Shown: piece by piece, positions 9,196 to 17,982 of the stretch
Layout of the letters: each line of letters begins with the position of its first letter
Numbering within the stretch: the stretch's first letter is position 1
Source of the DNA: Pseudomonadota bacterium
Lineage (GTDB): Bacteria; Myxococcota_A; UBA9160; SZUA-336
Direction of reading: 5' to 3'
DNA length: 44,651 nucleotides
NCBI GenBank assembly: GCA_003247575.1
Contig: QJZC01000045.1
Location: forward strand, 72,297-116,947
Translations under genes and position numbers: made by a program
The notes under the pieces: model-generated
Databases searched by the model: none
What the model saw: the letters and a program-made list of their open reading frames with translations, nothing else
Told to the model about the DNA's origin: nothing

Positions 9196-9729
9196 TTATG
9201 GCACGTGAAGCAGACCAGAAGCGCGACCGAGCGCCGCCTCCGCGTCTCCCTTCGACAGTCGAACCACGCGCAGCGGATCGTTTAGCGTACGCAGGATTTC
9301 GCGCACGCACATTCCGCTCCTCGGATCGCGCAAGCTCGGGGCCAGCTCTACGAGCGGCTCCAGCACGAAGCGCCGCCGGTGGAAGCTCGCATGTGGGATG
9401 TTGAGCTCTGGCGTCTCGAGCACGAGCTCCCCGAAGAGGAGCAGGTCGAGATCCAGCAGGCGTGGCACCCAGCGCTCACGCTCAGTCGGCCGCCCAGCTC
9501 GCTGCTCGAGCCGCTTGAGCTCGCGCAAGAGATGGAGCGGCTCGCTGGACGTCTCGAGCTGGGCCACGGCGTTCACGAACCAGGGCTGGGCCGGGTCGCC
9601 GAGCGGCTCGGTGTAGTACAGGCTCGAAGCGCTCACCGAACCGAGCTCGCAGAGCGAGCGCAGGGCGGCGCAGACCTGCGCGCACGGATCCCCGAGATTC
9701 GCACCGACTCCGATGAACGCCGTGGTCAT
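9196..9729 (-). CDS. folK: 2-amino-4-hydroxy-6-hydroxymethyldihydropteridine pyrophosphokinase
   Basis: FolK transfers pyrophosphate from ATP to the pterin precursor of folate. The ATG at 9729 opens directly with the family start TTAFIGVGANLGDP; the longer open frame upstream reads into the lspA paralogue and is not used. Further marks are YYTEPLGDPAQPWFVNAV and the ATP/Mg motif RLLDLDLLLFGE, followed by IPHASFHRRRFVLEPL. At 177 residues it has normal length. It follows the second lspA-like gene by 16 bases, so it is probably co-transcribed with the lspA pair. Confidence 0.93.
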   Translation of the reverse strand: MTTAFIGVGANLGDPCAQVCAALRSLCELGSVSASSLYYTEPLGDPAQPWFVNAVAQLETSSEPLHLLRELKRLEQRAGRPTERERWVPRLLDLDLLLFGELVLETPELNIPHASFHRRRFVLEPLVELAPSLRDPRSGMCVREILRTLNDPLRVVRLSKGDAEAALGRASGLLHVP

Positions 9730-9745
9730 GCGCTGCCGGACGCGG

Positions 9746-10243
9746 TCATGGCTCGCTCTCCTCACCCAGTGCGACCTCCGACGCCTCCGAGGCCACGATG
9801 TCGAGCAGTAGGAGGCCCACACCGATAGCGATCCAGAGGTCTGCCGGGTTGAACGTGGGAAACGCGAACAGCCCCAGATCGAAGCGCAGGAAGTCGATCA
9901 CCTGGAGAAGGTAGAAACGATCCAGAAGATTGCCGACACCCCCGCCCACGATGCAGCCGATGGCAGTTCCCGCGAGCCGATCGCTGGGCTCGGAGCGCAG
10001 TAGCAGTGAGGCCAGCAGCCCCAGACCCAAGGCAGCGATCCCGAGAATGACAGCCGGCGGCACCTGGCCGAAGACGCCGAGGACATCGACAGCTCCATCC
10101 TCGCGTACCAAGCCGAAGAACTCCCCAACGATGCGCACCGGCACCCCGACTGCGAGATACTCGCGAGCAGCCCACTTGAGCGCCTGGTCGACCGCCAGCG
10201 AGAGCAGGGCCACGGCGAGGAATGCACGCCACTTAACGCCCAC
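9746..10243 (-). CDS. Divergent lipoprotein signal peptidase (LspA) paralogue
   Basis: A 165-residue protein with four hydrophobic helices and the LspA fold. It keeps the two catalytic aspartates, D108 in GNLLDR and D135 in FNPADLW, plus D19 in AVDQALKW. However, the conserved N-x-G-x-x-F segment of LspA (VLNRGIVFG in the neighbour) is replaced by VREDGAVDVLG, which lacks the Asn. It starts 65 bases after the canonical lspA, so it looks like an old tandem duplicate. It may have a narrower substrate range or reduced activity; identity as a peptidase is plausible but unproven. Confidence 0.75.
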   Translation of the reverse strand: MGVKWRAFLAVALLSLAVDQALKWAAREYLAVGVPVRIVGEFFGLVREDGAVDVLGVFGQVPPAVILGIAALGLGLLASLLLRSEPSDRLAGTAIGCIVGGGVGNLLDRFYLLQVIDFLRFDLGLFAFPTFNPADLWIAIGVGLLLLDIVASEASEVALGEESEP

Positions 10244-10308
10244 GGGGGCTCCGCATCCAGGTCCGCCGGCAGGTCCGAGAGCGCTCCGCCATCAGCGGCA
10301 CCTCGGCC

Positions 10309-10863
10309 TCAAAGGGCGCGGCCCGCCCCGTGTGGCTCACCACGATCCTGCGGTCCATCTCCGTCGACCCGCTTCTGCCGCGCCTGACCTGCTCGATCAG
10401 GACTGGGATTCCAGACCTGGGGCGCAAACAACAGCAACGCAACACCCACGACGATCCCGCTGTCGGCCACATTGAAGTCGGGGTATACGAACCAGCCAAA
10501 GTCGAAGTGCAGGAAATCGACTACGGCGGAGCGGAACAGCCGATCGATCCCATTGCCCAGCGCACCCCCGAGAATCAACCCGAGCGCACTCGCGGCGAGT
10601 ACATCGCGTTCCCCCAGCTGGCGGTAGAAGCTCACGATCAGCCCCATCGCCACCAGGGTCAGCAGCAGAAACAGCCAGATGTAGCCCCCCTGGAAGAAGC
10701 CGAAGACGATGCCTCGGTTGAGCACGTGGGTAATCGCGAAGAAGCCATCGATCACCGGCAGCGCCTGACCCAGCTGGATCTCCTGCGTAACCCACCACTT
10801 GGTGAGCTGATCGAGCGCGACGACCAGCGGGGCGATGAAGATGATTGCCCGCAGCTTGGACAT
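10309..10863 (-). CDS. lspA: Lipoprotein signal peptidase
   Basis: LspA (signal peptidase II) removes signal peptides from diacylglyceryl-modified prolipoproteins in the inner membrane. The 184-residue protein has four TM helices, D19 in ALDQLTKWW, N49 in VLNRGIVFG, and the catalytic dyad D107 (GNGIDR) and D134 (FNVADS). The C-terminus carries about 30 extra charged residues after the last helix. GGAGG lies about 9 bases before the ATG. It is the first gene of the minus-strand run and diverges from argH. Confidence 0.92.
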   Translation of the reverse strand: MSKLRAIIFIAPLVVALDQLTKWWVTQEIQLGQALPVIDGFFAITHVLNRGIVFGFFQGGYIWLFLLLTLVAMGLIVSFYRQLGERDVLAASALGLILGGALGNGIDRLFRSAVVDFLHFDFGWFVYPDFNVADSGIVVGVALLLFAPQVWNPSPDRAGQARQKRVDGDGPQDRGEPHGAGRAL

Positions 10864-11187
10864 GGAACCTAGCCTCCTGCATGACGATCTCGACCCGCCG
10901 CGACGCCTGCGTACGCGGTCAGGCCGCCCGAGCCCTCGCGAGGTCCATTCGCCCTCCTATCGAGTCCTTCAGGTCCATCCGGTCGGACGGAGCGGGTCGG
11001 ATGGAGCGGGCCGGACGGAGCGCGAGGCCGACCTCGGAAAGCTCCCAAGACGTCCGCGCGAGCCGGAACAGACACGATAGCCGCGTACGGCGAGGCCGGC
11101 TATGTTCAGTCGTCCGCCAGCAACGTAGCCAGTCAACCCCACACACGATGTGAGAAGTTGACGCCGCAGCCGGAGCCAGTCCCCCGC
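10864..11187. other. Divergent intergenic region between lspA and argH
   Basis: About 324 bases with no credible gene. It must hold the promoters for lspA (minus) and argH (plus), but I see no clear -35/-10 pair. The only structure is the tandem repeat at 10981-11022. Confidence 0.5.
10981..11022. repeat. Three tandem 14-bp repeats in lspA/argH intergenic region
   Basis: Three contiguous copies of GGYCGGAYGGAGCG (10981-10994, 10995-11008, 11009-11022), differing at one position each. They lie about 120 bases from the lspA start and 165 from the argH start. Function unknown. Confidence 0.85.
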
Positions 11188-12657
11188 ATGAGCGACTCTC
11201 GAGACCGCCGAGCCCCTTCCAAGGCATGGGGGGGCCGTTTCACCAAGGCCGCCGCCGCAGAATTGGAACGATTCTCTGCTTCGATCCACTTCGATCGCAG
11301 GCTCTACCGGGAGGATCTGCAGGGCAGCCTCGCGCACGCCCGCATGCTCGAACGCCAGGGGATCCTGACGGAACCCGAGGCGCGCGAACTCGAGCGAGGG
11401 CTCCACGCGATCGATCGCGAGTTCTCCGAGGGTACCTTCGTGATCGACCCGTCCGCAGAAGACATTCACATGAACATCGAGCGGCGTTTGTTCGAGCTGG
11501 TCGGCGACGTGGCGGGCAAGCTCCACAGTGGCCGAAGCCGGAACGATCAGGTGGCAACCGATTTCGTGCTCTGGATGCGGCAGGGCATTCGCAACGTGCG
11601 CGCAGCGCTACTCGAGCTGCGCAGCGCATTGCTCGAGCGGGCGGAGCTAGAGGTCGACGTGGTGCTGCCGGGCTACACACACCTGCAGCGCGCGCAGCCC
11701 GTTCGGCTGGCGCACCACTGGTTGGCACACTTCGAGGCCCTACTGCGCGACGACGGACGCCTGCGGGATGCTCACAATCGCATGGACCGATGCCCGCTCG
11801 GCTCCGGCGCGTTGGCCGGCTCGACCCTGCCGCTCGACCGCGATTCCACGGCGCGCGAGCTGGGCTTCGCAGGTCCGACGCGCAACAGCCTCGACTCGGT
11901 AGGGGCACGCGACCTGGCCCTGGAGCTTCTGTCTGCACTGTCGATACTCGCCGTGCACCTGTCGCGCATCTGTGAGGAGCTCGTCCTCTGGAACTCTTCG
12001 GAATTCGGCTTCATCGAGATGGATGACGCATTCGCCACCGGCTCGAGCCTGATGCCGCAGAAGAAGAACCCAGATGTCGCAGAGCTGATCCGCGGAAAGA
12101 GTGGCCGTGTGGTCGGCAATCTCGTCAGCCTGCTGATGACCTTGAAGGGCCTGACCCTGGCGTACAACCGCGACCTCCAAGAGGACAAGGAGCCGGTGTT
12201 CGATTCGGTGGACACCGTGCAGAGCAGCCTCGAGATCCTCGCTCCGACGATTCGAACGCTGAGCGTACGACGCGACCGCATGGCCCAGGCGGCTGCGGAT
12301 CCGCTGCTGATCGCCACGGACCTGGCGGAGCATCTGGTCCTGCAGGGAGTGCCCTTTCGCACGGCCCACCACGTGGTCGGCGACATCGTCGGACACGCGG
12401 CGCGCTCCGGACGCGGGCTCGACAGTCTCACGCGCGAGGAGCTGCTCGGCTTCCACCCTTGCCTGGATCTGAATCCAGCACAGTTCTTCTCGGTCGAACG
12501 CTCCCTGGAGGCGCGCGAGGCCCAGGGATCGCCCGCCCGAAAAAATGTGGAGCGGGCTCTGGTCACGGCCCGGCGGGCAAACGAGAATGTGGCTCAGGAG
12601 CTCGCCGCGCTCGAGGTGCCCACGGGCCCCGCAGACGAGGCCCACTCGCCGGATTAG
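11188..12657 (+). CDS. argH: Argininosuccinate lyase
   Basis: ArgH splits argininosuccinate into arginine and fumarate, the last step of arginine synthesis. The 489-residue protein starts at the ATG at 11188; a TTG ten codons earlier is possible but adds only Pro-rich residues. Family marks are AWGGRFT near the N-terminus, SGRSRNDQVATD, GYTHLQRAQP (with the catalytic His), and the fumarase/aspartase signature GSSLMPQKKNPD. It heads the plus-strand run argH-lptM-dapFAB. The pairing of argH with diaminopimelate genes is common in several proteobacterial groups. Confidence 0.96.
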   Translation: MSDSRDRRAPSKAWGGRFTKAAAAELERFSASIHFDRRLYREDLQGSLAHARMLERQGILTEPEARELERGLHAIDREFSEGTFVIDPSAEDIHMNIERRLFELVGDVAGKLHSGRSRNDQVATDFVLWMRQGIRNVRAALLELRSALLERAELEVDVVLPGYTHLQRAQPVRLAHHWLAHFEALLRDDGRLRDAHNRMDRCPLGSGALAGSTLPLDRDSTARELGFAGPTRNSLDSVGARDLALELLSALSILAVHLSRICEELVLWNSSEFGFIEMDDAFATGSSLMPQKKNPDVAELIRGKSGRVVGNLVSLLMTLKGLTLAYNRDLQEDKEPVFDSVDTVQSSLEILAPTIRTLSVRRDRMAQAAADPLLIATDLAEHLVLQGVPFRTAHHVVGDIVGHAARSGRGLDSLTREELLGFHPCLDLNPAQFFSVERSLEAREAQGSPARKNVERALVTARRANENVAQELAALEVPTGPADEAHSPD

Positions 12658-12677
12658 CCCCCAGGGAGTCAGAACCG

Positions 12678-12890
12678 ATGAATCGCGCTTTCGCCATCGC
12701 CTCCGTAGTCCTCCTAGCAGTCGCTCTCGGCTGCGGTCGCTACGGCCCCCCGCGCCGTACGCGCGGACCCGTTCCACGCCCGGCTCCAGCCTCGGCCGTC
12801 CTCGGCTCGGATCCCGCCGCAGTCTCCGCTCCGCCAGTCGCCAACGACGGCGAGGCAGAGTGCGAAGAGCCGGCGGAAGAGCAACCGTGA
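12678..12890 (+). CDS. lptM: Small LptM-like lipoprotein
   Basis: A 70-residue protein with a short signal peptide ending in VALGC and the mature start CGRYGPP. This resembles the LptM/YifL pattern, a lipid-anchored Cys followed by GxKGPLxxP; in Escherichia coli yifL also lies immediately upstream of dapF. LptM helps mature the LptD/E lipopolysaccharide translocon by aiding LptD disulfide formation. The rest is Pro/Ala/Glu-rich and probably disordered. The lipobox has Ala at -3 where Leu is usual. It starts 20 bases after argH, and its stop overlaps the dapF GTG (GTGA). The family call rests on a short motif plus synteny. Confidence 0.7.
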   Translation: MNRAFAIASVVLLAVALGCGRYGPPRRTRGPVPRPAPASAVLGSDPAAVSAPPVANDGEAECEEPAEEQP

Positions 12891-13783
12891 GCGTCGCCTC
12901 TGACCCTGGTCCCGACGCCGGTCCCGGTCCCCGGACGCGGCGCAAGCTCCCGTTCGCGAAGCTGCACGGCGCGGGAAACGACGTCGTCGTCATCGACTGC
13001 CTGGACGGCGACCCCGTATCCGATTGGGAATCCTTCGCCCGATTTGCACTCGACCGGCGCCGCGGCGTAGGAGGAGATCAGCTACTCCTGCTCCAGCCCT
13101 CGAAGACCGCGGACTTCGCCATGGGAATCCGCAACCCCGACGGCAGCACGGCAGAGATGTGCGCAAATGGGATCCGCGCCTTTTACAAGTACCTGCGCGC
13201 GCGCGGCCATACCGAGCGCGACGAGGTCTCCGTGGAGACCCTCGCGGGAATCGTCGTCCCACGCTGGCTCGGAGACGATCTCATCGAGGTCGAGATGACC
13301 CCGCCGAAGCTACTTCCGAGCGAGATCCCGACGACCCTCGGCGAAGATGACGCAGGGCCCGTGATCGAAGTGCCGTTCGAGGCTTGTGGCCGCAGCTTGC
13401 GAGTCACGACGGTCTCCATGGGGAATCCGCACTGCGTCATCTTCGTGGACGATCCAGAGGCGGTTCCGGTCGGCGAGCTCGGCCCGGCCATCGAACATCA
13501 TCCGGCCTTTCCGCGACGCACGAACGTCGAGTTCGTCGCAGTGCATTCGCGCAAACAGCTCGAACAGCGCACCTGGGAGCGCGGAACCGGAGAGACGCTC
13601 GCCTGTGGCAGTGGCGCCTGCGCCACTGCCGTCGCGGGAGTCCTCGCAGGTCGCAGTGACCGAGAGGTCAGCATCCGGCTGCGCGGGGGCAGCTTGAAGC
13701 TGCGCTGGCCCGAGGATGGCGGCCCCGTCTGGATGACCGGGCCGGCTGCATACGTCTTTGATGGGGAGCTGCTCTACCCGTGA
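12887..13783 (+). CDS. dapF: Diaminopimelate epimerase
   Basis: DapF interconverts LL- and meso-diaminopimelate for lysine and peptidoglycan. The GTG at 12887 overlaps the lptM stop, giving 298 residues with a ~20-residue Pro-rich lead before KLPFAKLHGAGNDVVVID. Both catalytic cysteines are present: MCANGIR (family usually MCGNGIR) and ACGSGACATA. Substrate residues NPDGS and GNPHCV are also visible. Its stop overlaps the dapA start. Confidence 0.94.
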   Translation: MSVASDPGPDAGPGPRTRRKLPFAKLHGAGNDVVVIDCLDGDPVSDWESFARFALDRRRGVGGDQLLLLQPSKTADFAMGIRNPDGSTAEMCANGIRAFYKYLRARGHTERDEVSVETLAGIVVPRWLGDDLIEVEMTPPKLLPSEIPTTLGEDDAGPVIEVPFEACGRSLRVTTVSMGNPHCVIFVDDPEAVPVGELGPAIEHHPAFPRRTNVEFVAVHSRKQLEQRTWERGTGETLACGSGACATAVAGVLAGRSDREVSIRLRGGSLKLRWPEDGGPVWMTGPAAYVFDGELLYP

Positions 13784-14667
13784 AGCTCGAAGGCACATTC
13801 ACCGCACTCGTCACACCTTTTCGCAGCGACGGCGAGCTCGACCTGACCAGCCTGGCGGAGCTCGTCGAGTGGCAGATCCAGGAAGGTATCGACGGGCTCG
13901 TTCCCTGTGGCAGCACCGGCGAGTCCGCGACCTTGACTCCGGCGGAGCACGTCGAGGTCGTGCGCCACGTGGTGGAGGTCGCCGGGGGCCGGGTCCCAGT
14001 GATCGCCGGCACCGGCTCAAATTCCACGCGCGAGGCCGTGGAGCTGACCGAGCATGCGCGGAGCGCCGGGGCCGACGCCGCACTCCTGATCTCGCCGTAC
14101 TACAACAAGCCAACCCAGGACGGCATCTTTCACCACTACCGCAAGGTGGCCGAGACCGCACAGCTCCCTACGGTCATCTACAACATCCCCGGCCGGACGG
14201 CTTCGCGCATCGAGCCACAGACGGTGGCGCGCTTGGCTCGGGTCCCCGGCATCGTGGGCATCAAGGAGGCCGGTGGCGATCTGGTGAAGACGTCCGAGAC
14301 GCTCGCGAAGGTGGGCCCGGACTTCAGTGTGGTCTCGGGGGACGACGCCCTCACTCTCCCGATGCTCGCGATCGGTGCTCGAGGTTCGATCTCGACCACC
14401 TCCAATGTGGCGCCACGGGAGGTCAGCGAGATGACGAGCTACGCCCTCTCAGGCGACTACGCGCGTGCGCGTAGCTTGCACTATCGGCTGCTCGACCTGA
14501 TGCAGGCGCTGTTCGTCGAGACGAACCCGATCCCCCTGAAGGCAGCCCTGCAGATCATGGGGCGCATCCCCGAGAATGCTCTACGCCTTCCGCTCACACC
14601 CATGCAAAAGGCCAATCGAGAGCAGCTCGAGGCCGTGCTGCGTGACCTACAGATCTGCGCCCCGTGA
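13780..14667 (+). CDS. dapA: 4-hydroxy-tetrahydrodipicolinate synthase
   Basis: DapA condenses pyruvate and aspartate semialdehyde, committing carbon to lysine and diaminopimelate. The 295-residue protein shows GTFTALVTPF, CGSTGESATLT, the Tyr-containing IYNIPGRT, and the Schiff-base lysine in GIVGIKEAGGD. Length and motif spacing are standard. The GTG start overlaps the dapF stop (GTGA at 13780), and its own stop overlaps the dapB GTG, so translation is coupled on both sides. Confidence 0.96.
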   Translation: MKLEGTFTALVTPFRSDGELDLTSLAELVEWQIQEGIDGLVPCGSTGESATLTPAEHVEVVRHVVEVAGGRVPVIAGTGSNSTREAVELTEHARSAGADAALLISPYYNKPTQDGIFHHYRKVAETAQLPTVIYNIPGRTASRIEPQTVARLARVPGIVGIKEAGGDLVKTSETLAKVGPDFSVVSGDDALTLPMLAIGARGSISTTSNVAPREVSEMTSYALSGDYARARSLHYRLLDLMQALFVETNPIPLKAALQIMGRIPENALRLPLTPMQKANREQLEAVLRDLQICAP

Positions 14668-15443
14668 CACGCATCGCTGTATTCGGCGCGGGTGGACGCA
14701 TGGGCGCACACGTCCTCGATGCGGTCGTCGCCACCGAGGGCGCGAAGGTGAGTGCGGCGCTCGATCACGAGCATCACCCGCTGCAGGGGCAAGTCGTGCG
14801 CCCCGGCATCCGCATGTCTACGAACCTGCCGGCGGCGCTGGCCGAGTCCGACGTGGTCATCGACTTCTCGGTGCCCGACGCGAGCCTCGCCCTGCTCGAG
14901 CTGGCCGCCCAGCTCGAGCTGGCGGTGGTCACGGCTACGACGGGATTCTCTACCGCCCAGAAGGCACGCATCGACGAGCTGAGCAAGCAGCTTCCGCTCG
15001 TGCTGGCACCCAACTTCTCGACTGGGATCTACGTTCTCGCAAAGCTCGTGGCCGAAGCCGTACGCCTCCTTCCAGAGTACGAGATCGAAGTTCTCGAGCT
15101 GCATCACAGCGCCAAGGTGGATGCTCCCAGCGGAACGGCGCTGCGCCTCGCGGAGGTTGCCGCGGAGGCTCGCGGGCGCGAGCTACACGACCTGGCGGTC
15201 TACCATCGCGAGGGCGTCACCGGAGCGCGTCGCGCTGACGAGATCGGGATGCAAAGCCTGCGCGCGGGCAGCAGCACAGGCGAGCACACCGTATTCATCG
15301 CGGGCCCTGGCGAGCGTCTCGAGCTGACCCACCGATCGCAGTCTCGAGACGCATTCGCGCGAGGAGCCGTGCGTGCCGCATGCTGGGTCGTCGGTCGGCC
15401 TGCCGGGCTCTACTCGCTTGCAGACGTGCTCGAGAGCCGATAG
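14664..15443 (+). CDS. dapB: 4-hydroxy-tetrahydrodipicolinate reductase
   Basis: DapB reduces the DapA product with NAD(P)H. The 259-residue protein starts at a GTG overlapping the dapA stop. It has the dinucleotide loop VFGAGGRMG, DFSVPDA, TGF, PNFSTGIYVLAKL and the catalytic signature ELHHSAKVDAPSGTA. It ends only 5 bases from the stop of the convergent glnA, with no room for a separate terminator. Confidence 0.95.
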   Translation: MTRIAVFGAGGRMGAHVLDAVVATEGAKVSAALDHEHHPLQGQVVRPGIRMSTNLPAALAESDVVIDFSVPDASLALLELAAQLELAVVTATTGFSTAQKARIDELSKQLPLVLAPNFSTGIYVLAKLVAEAVRLLPEYEIEVLELHHSAKVDAPSGTALRLAEVAAEARGRELHDLAVYHREGVTGARRADEIGMQSLRAGSSTGEHTVFIAGPGERLELTHRSQSRDAFARGAVRAACWVVGRPAGLYSLADVLESR

Positions 15444-15448
15444 GCAAC

Positions 15449-16873
15449 TCAGATATCGTAGTACAGTTCGAACTCGTGCGGGTGAGGTCGCCGATTGACT
15501 TCTGCCACCTCGTGCTCTCGCTTGTAGTGGAGCCAAGCCTGCAGCGCATCTTCCGTGAAGACATCGCCCTTCAGCAGGAACTCGTGGTCCTCTTCCAAGC
15601 TGGCGAGCGCCTCTTCCAAGCTCGCCGGCATTCTTACGACCCCCTCGAGCTCTTCGGGCTCGAGCGAGTAGATGTCCTTGTCGAGCGGTTCACCCGGATC
15701 CATCTTGTTCTCGATACCATCCAGACCGGCCATCAACATCGTCGCGAACGCAAGATACGGATTGCACGAGGGATCCGGGAAGCGCGCCTCTAGCCGCTTC
15801 GCCTTCTCGCTGTGCGAGTACATGGGGATCCGGATCGCCGCGGAACGGTTGCGGCTCGAGTAAGCGAGGTTCACTGGAGCCTCGTATCCGGGCACCAAGC
15901 GCTTGTACGAGTTCGTAGTCGGATTCGTGAGCGCCGCAATGGCGCGGGCGTGCTTGATGATCCCCCCAATGTAGTGCAAGCAGAGTTCCGAGACTCCAGC
16001 GTACGAGCTTCCAGCAAAGAGCGGTCGGCCGTCCTTCCAGAGCGACTGGTGCGTGTGCATGCCGGAGCCATTCTCCTGGAACACTGGCTTGGGCATGAAG
16101 GTCACCGTCTTACCAGAGGCCTTGGCAACGTTCTTGACCACGTACTTGTAGAGCATCAGCTGATCCGCCATCTCGACCAGAGGCAGATAGCGCATGTCGA
16201 TCTCGGCTTGTCCCGCCGTTCCGACTTCGTGGTGCTGACACTCGACCATGATTCCGAGCGCTTCCAGCTGCAGCACCATCTCGCTGCGAAGATCTTGGAA
16301 GTGATCGCTCGGTGGAACCGGGAAGTAGCCTTCCTTGTAGCGCGGCTTGTAGCCCAGGTTCGGCTGTTCGGCACGTCCACTGTTCCAGCGGCCCTCGATC
16401 GAGTCCACGTAGTAGTAGCCCGAGTGCGAGTTCGTCTCGAACCGGACATCGTCGAGAATGAAGAACTCCGCCTCGGGACCGAAGTACGCGGTATCCGCGA
16501 TTCCGGTGAGCTCGAGATACTTGACCGCCTTCTTGGCGATGTTGCGCGGGTCGCGGGTATAGGGCTCGCGCGTGACCGGATCGACGATATCGCAAACGAT
16601 CGACAGGGTCGGATGCGCGCAGAACGGATCTACCACGGCCGTGCTCGGATCGGGGACGATCAGCATGTCGCTCGCGTTGATGGCTTGCCAGCCACGAATG
16701 CTCGACCCATCGAATCCGAATCCATCGGTAAAGCTCTCCTCGGAGAACTCGTGTAGGGGATAGCTCACGTGCTGCCACTGACCGGGCCAGTCGATGAACT
16801 TGCAGTCCACGATCTTGATCCCCTCGCGCTGAGCCAGATCGAGCACGTCCTTGGGCGTCCTGGGCTGAGTCAT
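15449..16873 (-). CDS. glnA: Type I glutamine synthetase
   Basis: GlnA makes glutamine from glutamate, ammonia and ATP. The 474-residue protein is GSI-beta-like: [13 protein letters not shown], the ATP/metal block [32 protein letters not shown], and near the C-terminus [12 protein letters not shown], whose Tyr matches the adenylylation site. Control by GlnE-type adenylylation is therefore likely. GGAGG precedes the ATG. It follows glnB by 218 bases, with an intrinsic terminator between them, so it may have its own promoter as well as read-through from glnB; I see no sigma-54 site in that gap. Confidence 0.97.
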   Translation of the reverse strand: MTQPRTPKDVLDLAQREGIKIVDCKFIDWPGQWQHVSYPLHEFSEESFTDGFGFDGSSIRGWQAINASDMLIVPDPSTAVVDPFCAHPTLSIVCDIVDPVTREPYTRDPRNIAKKAVKYLELTGIADTAYFGPEAEFFILDDVRFETNSHSGYYYVDSIEGRWNSGRAEQPNLGYKPRYKEGYFPVPPSDHFQDLRSEMVLQLEALGIMVECQHHEVGTAGQAEIDMRYLPLVEMADQLMLYKYVVKNVAKASGKTVTFMPKPVFQENGSGMHTHQSLWKDGRPLFAGSSYAGVSELCLHYIGGIIKHARAIAALTNPTTNSYKRLVPGYEAPVNLAYSSRNRSAAIRIPMYSHSEKAKRLEARFPDPSCNPYLAFATMLMAGLDGIENKMDPGEPLDKDIYSLEPEELEGVVRMPASLEEALASLEEDHEFLLKGDVFTEDALQAWLHYKREHEVAEVNRRPHPHEFELYYDI

Positions 16874-17026
16874 TCCATCCTCCCTTGAAGCTACGATCAG
16901 CGATCAGTCCGAACAGGATCGCACGAGAATACGCAGCCAGCGAGCGGTCAGACTGTTCTGGCCTCGATTTCCTGGTCAACGGCCGCCTTCCCGACGGTTC
17001 CAGAGACCGGCGCGAAACGTCTGCAC

Positions 17027-17067
17027 AAAAAAAACGTGCGAGCACCGCTCCCGCGGCCGCTCGCACG
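17027..17067 (-). terminator. Intrinsic terminator after glnB
   Basis: A perfect 9-bp stem (arms 17035-17043 and 17059-17067, 15-base loop) is followed, reading the minus strand, by eight T residues (17034-17027). This is a textbook rho-independent terminator 24 bases after the glnB stop, so glnA expression from the glnB promoter would need read-through. Confidence 0.85.
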
Positions 17068-17091
17068 CAGCTCGGACTCGAACGAGTCGGG

Positions 17092-17517
<426 letters not shown>

Positions 17518-17772
17518 TTACCTACATTCCGCACCACTGATCTGTATCTGCGCCCGAACTGCCCGCGCCCCTCGAATCCCAGCCCGCCTCCGCACGAATG
17601 GATCGACGCGCCACCAGCACACCCCGGCCGCTGCCCCAGCTACCGGGTGGATTCCCGTGACCCAGGCAATCCCAGCCGACGCCCAGCCACCCGTTCGTTC
17701 TACTACGCAAACGATCGGTGGCAGAGAACATTGTTGCCCCCATCGCGGGTTTGATTCGGCGTGGGTGGATTT

Positions 17773-17788
17773 TGCAAAGTTTGTACCA
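17773..17788 (-). promoter_or_regulatory. Sigma-54 promoter upstream of glnB
   Basis: Read on the minus strand the site is TGGTACAAACTTTGCA, matching TGGYACRNNNNTTGCW at every defined position. The GG and GC doublets have the required spacing. It points toward glnB. Confidence 0.8.
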
Positions 17789-17882
17789 TTGACGCACATC
17801 GGGGTCCAGCCAGGACGGCCGTTTCGTGGGCGTTCAGAATTGGTGCCAAAAGCCATCACATGTAACCAAGGGGCAAAAGCAT

Positions 17883-17899
17883 TGCACAGAATTCGAGCA
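17883..17899 (-). promoter_or_regulatory. NtrC-like enhancer site
   Basis: TGCAC, seven bases, GAGCA: one mismatch from the NtrC dyad TGCAC-N7-GTGCA. It lies about 95 bases upstream of the sigma-54 promoter, the usual distance for an enhancer. An overlapping perfect dyad GAGCA-N5-TGCTC follows at 17895-17909. Confidence 0.6.
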
Positions 17900-17982
17900 A
17901 TGACTGCTCAGGACTCGGTCAGGTCGTGCCCCGCCTTCAGGCGTGGTGCATATCGCCCACACCCAAAGACGGGGCCAAGACC

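Noticed and set aside
15812..16756. 314-codon plus-strand frame inside glnA
   Set aside because: Antisense shadow of glutamine synthetase.
17518..17859. Small minus-strand frames upstream of glnB
   Set aside because: Two frames compete over the same bases, with no ribosome site and Gly/Arg/Trp-rich composition; the sigma-54 site lies inside them.
17835..17860. TGGCAC-like sequence on the minus strand as a second sigma-54 promoter for glnB
   Set aside because: The -24 half fits but no GC doublet occurs at the -12 position.
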